NCBI GenBank assembly: GCA_044356745.1
Contig: JBIKVP010000018.1
Span: 1 to 30,476, forward strand
DNA length: 30,476 nucleotides
Reading direction: 5' to 3'
Source of the DNA: JBIKVP01 sp044356745
Lineage (GTDB): Bacteria > Pseudomonadota > Alphaproteobacteria > Rhizobiales > Beijerinckiaceae
Position 1 is the stretch's first letter. Each line of letters begins with the position of its first letter. Positions 22,497-30,355 of the stretch are shown piece by piece. A program made the translations under genes and the position numbers. Below the pieces are notes generated by a model. It was not told where the DNA came from. It made no database searches and saw only the letters and a program-made list of their open reading frames with translations.

Positions 22497-23639
22497 TCAA
22501 CGCTTGGGTGCGTGTTCAAACACGTGTTTGAGGGCATGCCACATGGGTTTGCGCTCTCCCGTTTCATCAAGGGGCAGGGGACGTGCGCGCTCATTGGGAG
22601 GGCGGCGTTTATTTTTCTCATTAAGCCACGTGTATTGATCGGTTAAACCCCACGTCAGCACGCTTTTAACGCGCTTTTCATCAAGCATCACGTCCATAAC
22701 GCGTCGCACTTCATCACTCACACCTTGATCGCGCTGCACACTCTCTTGTGGCAAGGCGGCGTCATCAACGTCTAACTCGGTGATTAAAATATTATATCCC
22801 ATATCAGCCACATCGCTTAAGAAGCGCCGAAGCACTTTGGCATCAAAGGGGATTTTTTGCGCTACCAAATGCGTTTGAATGCCAAGCGTATCGCACGGAA
22901 TGTTGCGTTTGCGAAAACCCTCCAAGAGCGTTAAAACCGCTTTGCGCTTGGCCTCATGATCACGCACGGCATATTCAAGATGATAATCATTATAAACGCG
23001 CTCGGATGTTGGATCGACAGCGTGTGTCATCTGAAAGGCGAGATCGAGATAACGTGGTCCTAATGCATCAAGGAAAAGCGTGTTCCGCAAACCATCGCTT
23101 CGTTTATCTTTGGGCAAAACCGCTTCGTTGACTACATCCCATGATGGTATTTTGCCCTTATAACGCCCTGCAACCGAGGTAATGTAATCGCGCATGAATG
23201 TTTCGGCTTGATCGGATTTAAGTGTTGCACCCCGAAGCCACAAAGGTGTGTTACCGTGCCAGATCAGTGTATGTCCTCGCATTGTGAGCTTATGCTGATC
23301 TGCAAATGTGAGCGTTTGATCTACGGGTGTAAAATCAAAATCCTGTCCGCCTTTGGGTTGAAGTGCCCACCACTTGAGATCATTTTCTGGCACAATGACT
23401 GCGCATTCACGCGTGATGGATTGTGCATAAAGAGGGTTATTGCGTAAAGGTTCGCTACGCACCGCTGCGCCAAATGAAACGCCGCATGTTCGTGCGTAAT
23501 CTGCTAGACCTTTTAGCGATGCGGAAGCAGCATATGCGTTTTGAGAGGTTGCATAAAGCGGCATGGCGCCTGCGATAAGACACGCTGAATCTTTGAGAAA
23601 AGCACGACGCGAGGCGTGAGAATCATAAAGTTTTGTCAT
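22497..23639 (-). CDS. GH10 endo-1,4-beta-xylanase with Tat signal
   Basis: 380 aa. A twin-arginine signal (SRRAFLKDSA, then a hydrophobic stretch ending near NAYAASA, residue ~40) sends the folded enzyme across the inner membrane. The rest is one GH10 TIM barrel: RGHTLIWH, the acid/base E172 in WDVVNEAV, the nucleophile E289 in ITELDVDD, and TWGLTDQYTWL near the end. GH10 enzymes cut beta-1,4-xylan. There is no carbohydrate-binding module, and no other xylan-use gene is near. AAGGA lies about 4 nt before the ATG. An inverted repeat TTGTC-N6-GACAA sits 19–34 bp upstream (23658–23673). It lies between core genes pleD and petA, which suggests later insertion. Confidence 0.95.
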   Translation of the reverse strand: MTKLYDSHASRRAFLKDSACLIAGAMPLYATSQNAYAASASLKGLADYARTCGVSFGAAVRSEPLRNNPLYAQSITRECAVIVPENDLKWWALQPKGGQDFDFTPVDQTLTFADQHKLTMRGHTLIWHGNTPLWLRGATLKSDQAETFMRDYITSVAGRYKGKIPSWDVVNEAVLPKDKRSDGLRNTLFLDALGPRYLDLAFQMTHAVDPTSERVYNDYHLEYAVRDHEAKRKAVLTLLEGFRKRNIPCDTLGIQTHLVAQKIPFDAKVLRRFLSDVADMGYNILITELDVDDAALPQESVQRDQGVSDEVRRVMDVMLDEKRVKSVLTWGLTDQYTWLNEKNKRRPPNERARPLPLDETGERKPMWHALKHVFEHAPKR

Positions 23640-23788
23640 TTATCCTTTTTAGTCATTTTGTCCCTGTAGACAATTACAAAAACCCATGCCAAAGAAACCG
23701 ATAGAGTCACGGCTTATGCAAAGCACGTTTGCACACTTATTTGCGTATGCCTGATATAAGAATGATTTTTAAAAGTACGGGTATCATC

Positions 23789-24337
23789 ATGGTTGACGGC
23801 ACATCTGCTCATTCTTCTCCAGAGCCTACACGGCGTGATTTCCTTTACATTGCAACAGGCGCAGCAGGCGCGGTTGCGGTGGGTGGTGCAATATGGCCGT
23901 TTGTCAGTCAGCTTGCACCCGATGCGCAAACCGTTGCAGCAGGTGCACCCGTAGAACTTGATTTATCCCCGATTGCTGAAGGGCAGGGCGTAAAACTGTT
24001 CTGGCGTGGTAAACTCATTTTCGTACGTCATCGTACTGCTAAAGAAATTGAAGACGCCAGCAAGGTTGATTTAGCCTCATTGCCTGATCCTCAAGCGGAT
24101 GCAGATCGTGTTAAAGCAGGCAAATCACAGTGGCTTGTTATTTTTGGCAACTGTACGCACCTTGGCTGTGTGCCCATTGGTCAGGCAGGAGATTATAACG
24201 GATGGTTCTGTCCGTGCCATGGCTCGCAGTTTGATACCTCTGGCCGTATCCGCAAGGGGCCAGCACCCACTAACTTGCCCATTCCACCTTATACCTTTGT
24301 GAATGATACTAAAATTCAGATTGGCGCAACGGCTTAA
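23789..24337 (+). CDS. petA: Rieske iron-sulfur subunit of cytochrome bc1
   Basis: 182 aa from the ATG at 23789, chosen because family members start a short way before the Tat motif TRRDFLYIATGAAGA; frames upstream add unconserved residues. The Tat sequence remains as the membrane anchor. Cluster ligands are C122 and H124 (CTHLGC, C127) and C141 and H144 (CPCHGS, with C143); the other two cysteines form the disulfide. It oxidises ubiquinol at the Qo site and passes electrons to cytochrome c1. First gene of petABC. Confidence 0.96.
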   Translation: MVDGTSAHSSPEPTRRDFLYIATGAAGAVAVGGAIWPFVSQLAPDAQTVAAGAPVELDLSPIAEGQGVKLFWRGKLIFVRHRTAKEIEDASKVDLASLPDPQADADRVKAGKSQWLVIFGNCTHLGCVPIGQAGDYNGWFCPCHGSQFDTSGRIRKGPAPTNLPIPPYTFVNDTKIQIGATA

Positions 24338-24426
24338 TCGCTGATGCAGCAAGTCTGAAATCGCATGAATGACGTACAATATAGGCCAAATAACAGCCTT
24401 TAAGACAAAAAGAAGTGAGCAATATC

Positions 24427-25674
24427 ATGGATGGCCATTCCACATATGTTCCTAAAAGCGCATTCGCCAAATGGTTTGAAGCCCGTTTGCCGATTATGGG
24501 TTTGATGCATTCGTCATTTGTTGCGTATCCTGTGCCGCGCAACCTCAATTATTTTTGGACATTTGGCGGCATTCTCACAATCATGCTCGTGTCGCAGATT
24601 ATTACAGGCATCGTTTTGGCGATGCATTATACGCCGCATGCCACATTAGCCTTTGATTCCGTTGAGCACATCATGCGCGATGTCAATTACGGTTGGTTGA
24701 TCCGTTATCTTCATGCCAATGGCGCGTCGATGTTCTTCATTGCGGTTTACATCCATATGTTCCGTGGACTTTATTATGGCTCTTATAAAGCGCCGCGTGA
24801 AATTCTCTGGATTTTGGGTGTGATCATTTTCCTTCTGATGATGGCCACAGCCTTTATGGGTTATGTTTTGCCGTGGGGACAAATGAGCTTCTGGGGCGCA
24901 ACCGTTATCACCAATCTGTTTTCGGCATTCCCTGTCGTGGGTGAAACAATCGTCAGCTTCTTGTGGGGCGGATATTCGGTTGATAATCCAACGCTTAATC
25001 GCTTTTTCTCATTGCATTATCTGCTTCCCTTTATGATTTTTGGTGTGGTGATTCTGCACGTCTGGGCACTTCACGTCACAGGACAAAACAACCCAACTGG
25101 TCTTGATGTGAAGAATGTGCGCAAAGATACGCTGCCCTTCACGCCGTATGCGACGATCAAAGATGCGTTTGCCTTGGTGTGTTTCTTCATTTTCTTTATG
25201 TGGTTTGTGTTTTATGTTCCAAACTATCTGGGACATGCTGATAACTATATTGAAGCAAATCCAGCAGTGACGCCCACGCATATTGTTCCTGAATGGTATT
25301 TTCTACCTTTCTATGCGATTTTGCGCGCTATTCCTGATAAACTCGGCGGTGTTATCGCCATGTTTGGTGCTGTTGCTATTATCGCATTTCTACCGTGGCT
25401 TGATACATCGCGTATCCGTTCAAGCACCTATCGCCCTCTCGCCAAACAGTTTTTCTGGGTGTTTGTTGTTACGTGCATTGGCTTAGGGTATTTGGGCGCG
25501 ATGCCTGCTGAAGGGGGCTATGTTATTGCATCACGCATTCTGACAGCGATTTATTTCGCTTATTTTCTGATCATTTTACCGCTGCTTGGGTTGCTTGAAA
25601 ATCCAAAACCTCTGCCAGCATCCATTGCCGATTCGGTCTTGGCTTCTTCTAAAGCCTCCACTGGTCATGCCTAA
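24427..25674 (+). CDS. petB: Cytochrome b of the bc1 complex
   Basis: 415 aa, with eight membrane helices expected. The paired heme ligands fall in helices B and D (His in VLAMHYTPH and VYIHMFRG; His in SLHYLLPF and VILHVWALH), and the Qo-site motif PEWY is present (VPEWYFLPFYAI). Start at ATG 24427 (MDGHSTYVPKS), with GTGAG about 7 nt upstream; the GTG at 24415 has no ribosome binding site. The subunit is separate from cytochrome c1, unlike the fused fbcH of Bradyrhizobium. It follows petA by 89 bp, a wide gap for this operon. Confidence 0.97.
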   Translation: MDGHSTYVPKSAFAKWFEARLPIMGLMHSSFVAYPVPRNLNYFWTFGGILTIMLVSQIITGIVLAMHYTPHATLAFDSVEHIMRDVNYGWLIRYLHANGASMFFIAVYIHMFRGLYYGSYKAPREILWILGVIIFLLMMATAFMGYVLPWGQMSFWGATVITNLFSAFPVVGETIVSFLWGGYSVDNPTLNRFFSLHYLLPFMIFGVVILHVWALHVTGQNNPTGLDVKNVRKDTLPFTPYATIKDAFALVCFFIFFMWFVFYVPNYLGHADNYIEANPAVTPTHIVPEWYFLPFYAILRAIPDKLGGVIAMFGAVAIIAFLPWLDTSRIRSSTYRPLAKQFFWVFVVTCIGLGYLGAMPAEGGYVIASRILTAIYFAYFLIILPLLGLLENPKPLPASIADSVLASSKASTGHA

Positions 25675-25683
25675 GCTAGAGAG

Positions 25684-26565
25684 ATGATGACGATGACGAT
25701 GAAACCTTTTTCAACTCTGGCTGCCGCCCTGATTATGGGATTGAGTGCGTATACCTCGCATGCCATCGCTGCTGCGCCCGGACCAACACCTCCACGTCAA
25801 GCATGGTCGTTTGAAGGGCCTTTTGGCACATATGACGATACCCAGCTTCAACGCGGCTTTAAAGTTTATCGCGAAGTTTGCTCTGCGTGTCACAGTGCAA
25901 AAAAGCTTGCTTTCCGAAATTTAAGCCAAGCTGGAGGCCCAGGTTTTTCCGAAGGGCAAGTTAAAGCGCTCGCCGCTGAATATAAAGTCAAGGACGGTCC
26001 TGATGATCGGGGCGAGATGTTTGAACGCACTGCGCGTCCAGCTGATCGCTGGCCATCACCTTTTGCCAATGAGCAAGCCGCCCGTGCCTCAAATGGCGGT
26101 GCCTATCCACCCGATTTTTCAGTTCTGGCAAAAGCGCGCGGTTATTCGCCCGGATTTCCAAAATTTATCACCGATGCTTTTACGCAAGAAGCTGAATATG
26201 GCGTTGACTATCTGGTTGCTCTTTTAACAGGGTACACCGATGCGCCTAAAGATTTCGTTCTGCAACCTGGTCAGTATTACAACACCCATATGCCGGGCAA
26301 TGTTATTTCGATGGCTCCACCTTTGCAAAATGGTCAGGTCCAATACCCTAAAGGCGCTGATGGCAAATCGATTGCTCCAGAAACTGTCGAGCAATATTCA
26401 AAAGACGTTGCTGCTTTCATGATGTGGATGGCAGAGCCTCACCTTGAGCAACGCAAAGCCATGGGCTTTAAAGTGATGCTGTTTTTGGTGTTATTTGCTG
26501 GACTCCTTTATTTTGCAAAAAAACGCGTCTGGATGCGTGCTAAAGATGAGGCGCAAAATATCTAA
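25684..26565 (+). CDS. petC: Cytochrome c1 of the bc1 complex
   Basis: 293 aa. Signal peptide to about residue 30 (…SHAIAA), then the c-type heme site CSACH (C66, C69, H70), the sixth-ligand Met in NVISMAPPL, and a C-terminal anchor helix around FKVMLFLVLFAGLLYFAKK. It receives electrons from the Rieske protein in the periplasm and passes them to soluble cytochrome c. The exact start is unclear: ATG codons occur at 25684, 25687, 25693 and 25699 behind a GAGAG, and all lie ahead of the signal peptide's hydrophobic core. Starts 9 bp after petB. A hairpin follows about 30 bp after the stop. Confidence 0.96.
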   Translation: MMTMTMKPFSTLAAALIMGLSAYTSHAIAAAPGPTPPRQAWSFEGPFGTYDDTQLQRGFKVYREVCSACHSAKKLAFRNLSQAGGPGFSEGQVKALAAEYKVKDGPDDRGEMFERTARPADRWPSPFANEQAARASNGGAYPPDFSVLAKARGYSPGFPKFITDAFTQEAEYGVDYLVALLTGYTDAPKDFVLQPGQYYNTHMPGNVISMAPPLQNGQVQYPKGADGKSIAPETVEQYSKDVAAFMMWMAEPHLEQRKAMGFKVMLFLVLFAGLLYFAKKRVWMRAKDEAQNI

Positions 26566-26584
26566 GATTTGAGATGATTGTTTT

Positions 26585-27448
26585 ATGGTGACGCGAAAAA
26601 TCCCTCCCTCTTCTGCGCAAGTGGGAGGGATTTTGCATCCAGCGTCACAGTCACCCAGCGATGAGCAGCTTGATAGTGAGCCACAACGTATTGCTTCATA
26701 TAGGCAGCGTGAAATAGCGCGAGAGCGATTATCAGTTTCTGATGAGGCACTATGGCAAAGTGTTGCGCTCACGATTGCGCCTTTGCAAGAGCCTCATGTT
26801 TCCCACAGCCGTGTTACAAAGCGCAAGGCACAGCTTACAAAACATGCTAATATGGAGAAAGGTGAGCGTGATATTTCAAAGCCCGTGCGCCGCAGAAAAC
26901 CAACGCGGGACGATTTCGCGAATTTACTTGATGGGCGTGACGATGATTTATCAACGTCCCCCCAGCGTCATACGTTCGATGATAAAGCGCGTGATCACGT
27001 CATTGATAACTCATCACAACCTTCTGTCCGCCAACCAAAGCGTGTAGCATCGCGTCTTGCGCTTGAGTCTTTTGACCCGCGCCTCAAAAAGAAAATTGTC
27101 CGTGGTCATGCGCCCCTTGAAGCAAGGCTTGATCTTCATGGGCTTACACAGGATGAAGCGTTTGCAACTTTATCGCACTTCATTAAAAGTGCCCATGGGC
27201 GGGGTTTGCGTCATGTGCTTGTCATTACCGGTAAAGGACAGCGTACAAAAGGCTTAAATCCTTCATCAGAAAAATCATCAGGCGTTTTAAAAAGACAAGT
27301 TCCGCAATGGCTTGCTCTGCCTGCTTTGTCGCCGTTTGTGCTGATGGTTGATTATGCATCGCCTTTACACGGGGGAGAGGGTGCGCTTTATGTCCGTTTA
27401 CGCGCATCGCGTCAGAGTATAACCTCAGATGGAGAGAATGTGTTGTGA
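26585..27448 (+). CDS. Smr domain protein (MutS2-like C-terminal domain)
   Basis: Up to 287 aa. The last ~100 residues are an Smr domain: LDLHGLTQDEAF, VITGKGQRTKG and HGGEGALYVRLR. The middle is charged and probably disordered; residues around LSVSDEALWQSVA resemble the usual N-terminus of rhizobial Smr proteins. Smr domains are often nucleases or RNA/DNA-binding modules, but the role here is unknown. The start is doubtful: the ATG at 26585 (or GTG at 26588) lies ahead of a terminator-like hairpin, GTG 26621 and TTG 26633 lie within it, and no ATG occurs again until well into the protein. Its stop overlaps the start of the XRE gene (GTGA), so the two are coupled. Confidence 0.85.
   Translation: MVTRKIPPSSAQVGGILHPASQSPSDEQLDSEPQRIASYRQREIARERLSVSDEALWQSVALTIAPLQEPHVSHSRVTKRKAQLTKHANMEKGERDISKPVRRRKPTRDDFANLLDGRDDDLSTSPQRHTFDDKARDHVIDNSSQPSVRQPKRVASRLALESFDPRLKKKIVRGHAPLEARLDLHGLTQDEAFATLSHFIKSAHGRGLRHVLVITGKGQRTKGLNPSSEKSSGVLKRQVPQWLALPALSPFVLMVDYASPLHGGEGALYVRLRASRQSITSDGENVL
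26597..26634 (+). terminator. Hairpin after petABC, inside the Smr frame
   Basis: Perfect 12-bp stem AAAATCCCTCCC/GGGAGGGATTTT with a 14-nt loop, 31 bp after petC. It has the G/C-then-T pattern of a terminator but only four T's, which are part of the stem. Probably terminates or attenuates the petABC message; it also overlaps the first codons of the Smr frame. Confidence 0.6.
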
Positions 27449-27819
27449 CACCATTTGGCGAGAAAATCCGGGAACTTCGCGCTAAGCGCGGCATTAAGCT
27501 TAAAGATATGGCGCAGGCTTTAGGTTGCTCTAGTGCTTATTTGTCGGCGCTTGAACATGGCAAACGCAGCAAGCCAAGCTGGGCAAGTGTGCAGGCCATC
27601 ATCACCTATTTTAATATCATTTGGGATGACGCTGAAGAGCTGCAACGTCTCGCGGATATGTCTGACCCCAAAGTCGTCATCGACACCTCTGGTTTGTCGC
27701 CTGAAGCGACACTGTTTGCAAACCGCTTGTCGCGTGTCATTATGGATTTACCTGATGCCACGTTAATGGAGATGAACGCTTTGCTCAAACGAGCGCTTCC
27801 CACACAATCTAAGATTTAA
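27445..27819 (+). CDS. XRE-family helix-turn-helix regulator
   Basis: 124 aa. An HTH_3/XRE domain at about residues 5–60: IRELRAKRGIKLKDMAQALG, then CSSAYLSALEHGKR as the recognition helix. The remainder is a short helical region without a known ligand-binding fold. Starts with GTG at 27445, overlapping the Smr stop by 4 bp, with GGAGAG 8 nt upstream. A Smr–XRE pair is common in rhizobia. Targets are unknown. Its stop and that of the convergent lipoprotein gene share the four bases TTAA at 27816–27819. Confidence 0.9.
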   Translation: MTPFGEKIRELRAKRGIKLKDMAQALGCSSAYLSALEHGKRSKPSWASVQAIITYFNIIWDDAEELQRLADMSDPKVVIDTSGLSPEATLFANRLSRVIMDLPDATLMEMNALLKRALPTQSKI

Positions 27820-28223
27820 GGACGCAGTTGCGGATTAGAGGGCTCAGGCGCAGCGCTTGTCCCGAGTGTTTTTGCCGACTCACCCTGAGCTTCGTTGGTG
27901 GAGCGCGTTTGGTTTAGATCAGCTTTGGCTTTTTCAACCTCTGCCGCCGTTTTCGCGCGTACAGGGCGCGCTGGTGCTGATGTTCCCACAGGAACATACT
28001 CGGTTTGAGCAGGGCGTGATGTTGCAATAAAATCAGGCGCGTTATTAGGTGTTGGGGTTGCAAAACCACCCAGTTGAACGACTTGTTTCACCAGACCTGA
28101 CTCTTCAGGCGCTGTCGATTGGGGCGCTGTGCTTGTGCACGCACCAACAGACACTCCAAGACATATAAGAGCGCTATAAAGCAAAAAATTTGATAAGCGT
28201 GTCACGTGATTTGTATAAAGCAT
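27816..28223 (-). CDS. Small putative lipoprotein
   Basis: 135 aa. A signal peptide (NFLLYSALICLGVSVGAC) ends in a lipobox-like VGAC, so the Cys at residue 29 is probably lipidated. The mature part is rich in Ala, Pro, Thr and Gln with little predicted structure and no domain I recognise. Start at ATG 28223, with AAGGA about 15 nt upstream, too far to be convincing; a GTG at 28205 is possible. It would be a substrate of the Lol system if sorted to the outer membrane. Function unknown. Confidence 0.72.
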   Translation of the reverse strand: MLYTNHVTRLSNFLLYSALICLGVSVGACTSTAPQSTAPEESGLVKQVVQLGGFATPTPNNAPDFIATSRPAQTEYVPVGTSAPARPVRAKTAAEVEKAKADLNQTRSTNEAQGESAKTLGTSAAPEPSNPQLRP

Positions 28224-28464
28224 CTTGAACGCATCTTATCCTTTTCATCGGTGATTTGAAAGACAAACGGTGCTCTTTGATCCACCTTAAAAAACATTCA
28301 CATAAAAACGGGGAGAACTCTGCACAGGGCTGCTGTTCACTTGTGGTGTTTATGTTTAAAAAACGCTACACATCGCATACAAAGAAGCATTCAGTTTGCA
28401 GATTTTTTAAAGCAGCGTTCAAGGCAGCTTGCATGCACCGTTAGCGTATTGAACACAGGTTTGA

Positions 28465-28493
28465 TTGAAGATATTGCATTTTCGAGGGATAAT
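28465..28493 (+). promoter_or_regulatory. Candidate promoter of phaC
   Basis: TTGAAG, 17 bp, GATAAT. The fit is good, but transcription would begin about 28500, at the ribosome binding site AAGGAGA (28499–28505), leaving almost no leader. It may therefore be chance. The rest of the 285-bp gap (28224–28508) shows no gene. Confidence 0.3.
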
Positions 28494-28508
28494 CCTCAAG
28501 GAGACATT

Positions 28509-30326
28509 ATGTCACATCCCAACGCGGCTCATCAACAGGGCGATGCCAAAGGCGAAAACACCATGCCTGACTTTGATTCGCTCTCTAAAAATGCCAGTGA
28601 CTTCATTGAGAAGGCAACAAAGGCAACGGCTGCATACTTGCGCCCTCTGCAAGATGGACAAGCGACCCCAATTGCCGAAGAAGTGGGCGAAGTTGTGCGC
28701 ACATTGGGACAAATCGCCGAAAAATGGCTTGTTGATCCCTCCAAAACCCTTGAAGCACAACAGAGTCTCACGAGTGATTTTCTTGAGTTATGGGGGCGCA
28801 CACTCCATCGTATGCAAGGTGAAGAGGTTTCACCTGTCGTCAATCCTGATCCCAAAGACGCACGGTTTAAAGCGCAGGAGTGGCAAGATAACCCGATGTT
28901 TGATTTCCTCAAGCAGGCTTATCTGATCGCCTCGCGCTGGGCTGAGCACATGGTTGAAGGGGCTGAAGGGGTTGATGATCATACCCGCCTTAAAGCGCGC
29001 TTTTATATTAAGCAGCTTTCAAGCGCCTTATCGCCGTCTAACTTTCTTGCCACCAACCCTGAACTCATCCGTCAAACGCTTGATGAAAGCGGTGCTAATC
29101 TCGTGCGCGGCATGGCCATGCTCGCCGAAGATTTAGAAGCGGGTAAAGGCGAGTTGAAGATTCGCCAATCTGATCCCAGCAAGTTTGAAGTCGGTGTTAA
29201 TCTTGCCAATACACCGGGCAAAGTGATTTTTCGCAACGACATTATTGAGCTGCTGCAATATGAGCCAACCACTGAAACCGTACTCAAGCGTCCACTGCTC
29301 ATTATTCCGCCGTGGATCAACAAATATTATATTCTTGATTTGAATCCTGATAAAAGTTTTATCCGCTGGGCGGTCGAGCAGGGGCAAACCGTCTTTTGTA
29401 TTTCATGGGTTAATCCCCATGAAGAACACGCTAAAAAATCCTTCGAAGATTATATGCGAGAGGGAATTTTTGCGGCACTTGATGCGATTACGCTTGCCAC
29501 GGGGGAGCGTAACGTTGCAGCGATTGGTTATTGTGTGGGCGGAACACTGCTATCCATTTCGCTTGCTTACATGGCACTTATCGGCGATCGACGGATCACC
29601 AGTGCGACATTTTTCACAACACAAGTTGATTTTACCAATGCGGGCGATCTTAAAGTGTTTGTCGATGAAAGTCAGATTACAGCGCTTGAGCATCGTATGG
29701 CGGTAAAGGGATATCTTGAAGGGAGTAAGATGGCCAATGCCTTTAATATGCTGCGCCCGAATGATCTGATCTGGCCTTATATCGTCAATGTTTACATGAA
29801 AGGCGAAGCGCCATTTCCGTTTGATCTTTTGTATTGGAATTCAGATTCAACACGCATGCCAGCGGCAAACCATTCGTTTTATATGCGGCAGTGTTATCTT
29901 GAAAATCGCTTGGCACGCGGTGAGATGGAAATTGGCGGTGTGCGTATTGATCTGAAAAATATTACGCTGCCCATTTATTCGCTCGCGGCTCGCGAAGATC
30001 ATATTGCTCCCGCGAAATCGGTGTTTGATGGCTGCAAACTCTTTGGTGGGCCTGTGACTTTCGTGCAGTCAGGATCTGGACACATCGCAGGAGTGGTGAA
30101 TTCACCGCGCAAACCCAAATATCAATATTGGACGGGTGGGTTGTTGAATGGCTCATATGATGCATGGGTTGAGCAGTCTCACGAGACAGCAGGTTCTTGG
30201 TGGCCACATTGGCAGATCTGGATTGAGCAACAAGCACCTGAGCGCGTTCCAGCACGTGCTATTGGTTCTGGGTTCCTGCAACCGCTGTGCGATGCTCCGG
30301 GAACCTTTGTGCGCACAAAGGCTTGA
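28509..30326 (+). CDS. phaC: Class I poly(3-hydroxyalkanoate) synthase
   Basis: 605 aa from the ATG at 28509, which has a perfect AAGGAGA 3–9 nt upstream; the frame is open to 28341, but nothing there is conserved. It polymerises hydroxyacyl-CoA into storage granules. The N-terminal domain precedes an alpha/beta hydrolase domain with a lipase-like box GYCVGGT (catalytic C342), D497 in AREDHIAP and H525 in SGSGHIAGVV. Length near 600 and no PhaE partner indicate class I. No phaA, phaB or phasin gene is adjacent. The IS630 end lies 31 bp after its stop. Confidence 0.96.
   Translation: MSHPNAAHQQGDAKGENTMPDFDSLSKNASDFIEKATKATAAYLRPLQDGQATPIAEEVGEVVRTLGQIAEKWLVDPSKTLEAQQSLTSDFLELWGRTLHRMQGEEVSPVVNPDPKDARFKAQEWQDNPMFDFLKQAYLIASRWAEHMVEGAEGVDDHTRLKARFYIKQLSSALSPSNFLATNPELIRQTLDESGANLVRGMAMLAEDLEAGKGELKIRQSDPSKFEVGVNLANTPGKVIFRNDIIELLQYEPTTETVLKRPLLIIPPWINKYYILDLNPDKSFIRWAVEQGQTVFCISWVNPHEEHAKKSFEDYMREGIFAALDAITLATGERNVAAIGYCVGGTLLSISLAYMALIGDRRITSATFFTTQVDFTNAGDLKVFVDESQITALEHRMAVKGYLEGSKMANAFNMLRPNDLIWPYIVNVYMKGEAPFPFDLLYWNSDSTRMPAANHSFYMRQCYLENRLARGEMEIGGVRIDLKNITLPIYSLAAREDHIAPAKSVFDGCKLFGGPVTFVQSGSGHIAGVVNSPRKPKYQYWTGGLLNGSYDAWVEQSHETAGSWWPHWQIWIEQQAPERVPARAIGSGFLQPLCDAPGTFVRTKA
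30304..30321. other. 18-bp perfect palindrome at the end of phaC
   Basis: CCTTTGTGCGCACAAAGG spans the last codons of phaC and can form a 7-bp hairpin with a 4-nt loop. The sequence CTTTTT follows about 9 bp later, so it may act as a weak terminator. Confidence 0.4.
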
Positions 30327-30355
30327 GTTACTTTTTCGGTCTATTAGAACTAATA

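Noticed and set aside
26003..26227. Small plus-strand frame within petC
   Set aside because: It overlaps a conserved gene in another phase and has no ribosome binding site or recognisable motif.
28341..28508. N-terminal extension of PhaC
   Set aside because: The ATG at 28509 has a perfect AAGGAGA, and the upstream residues are unlike PHA synthases.
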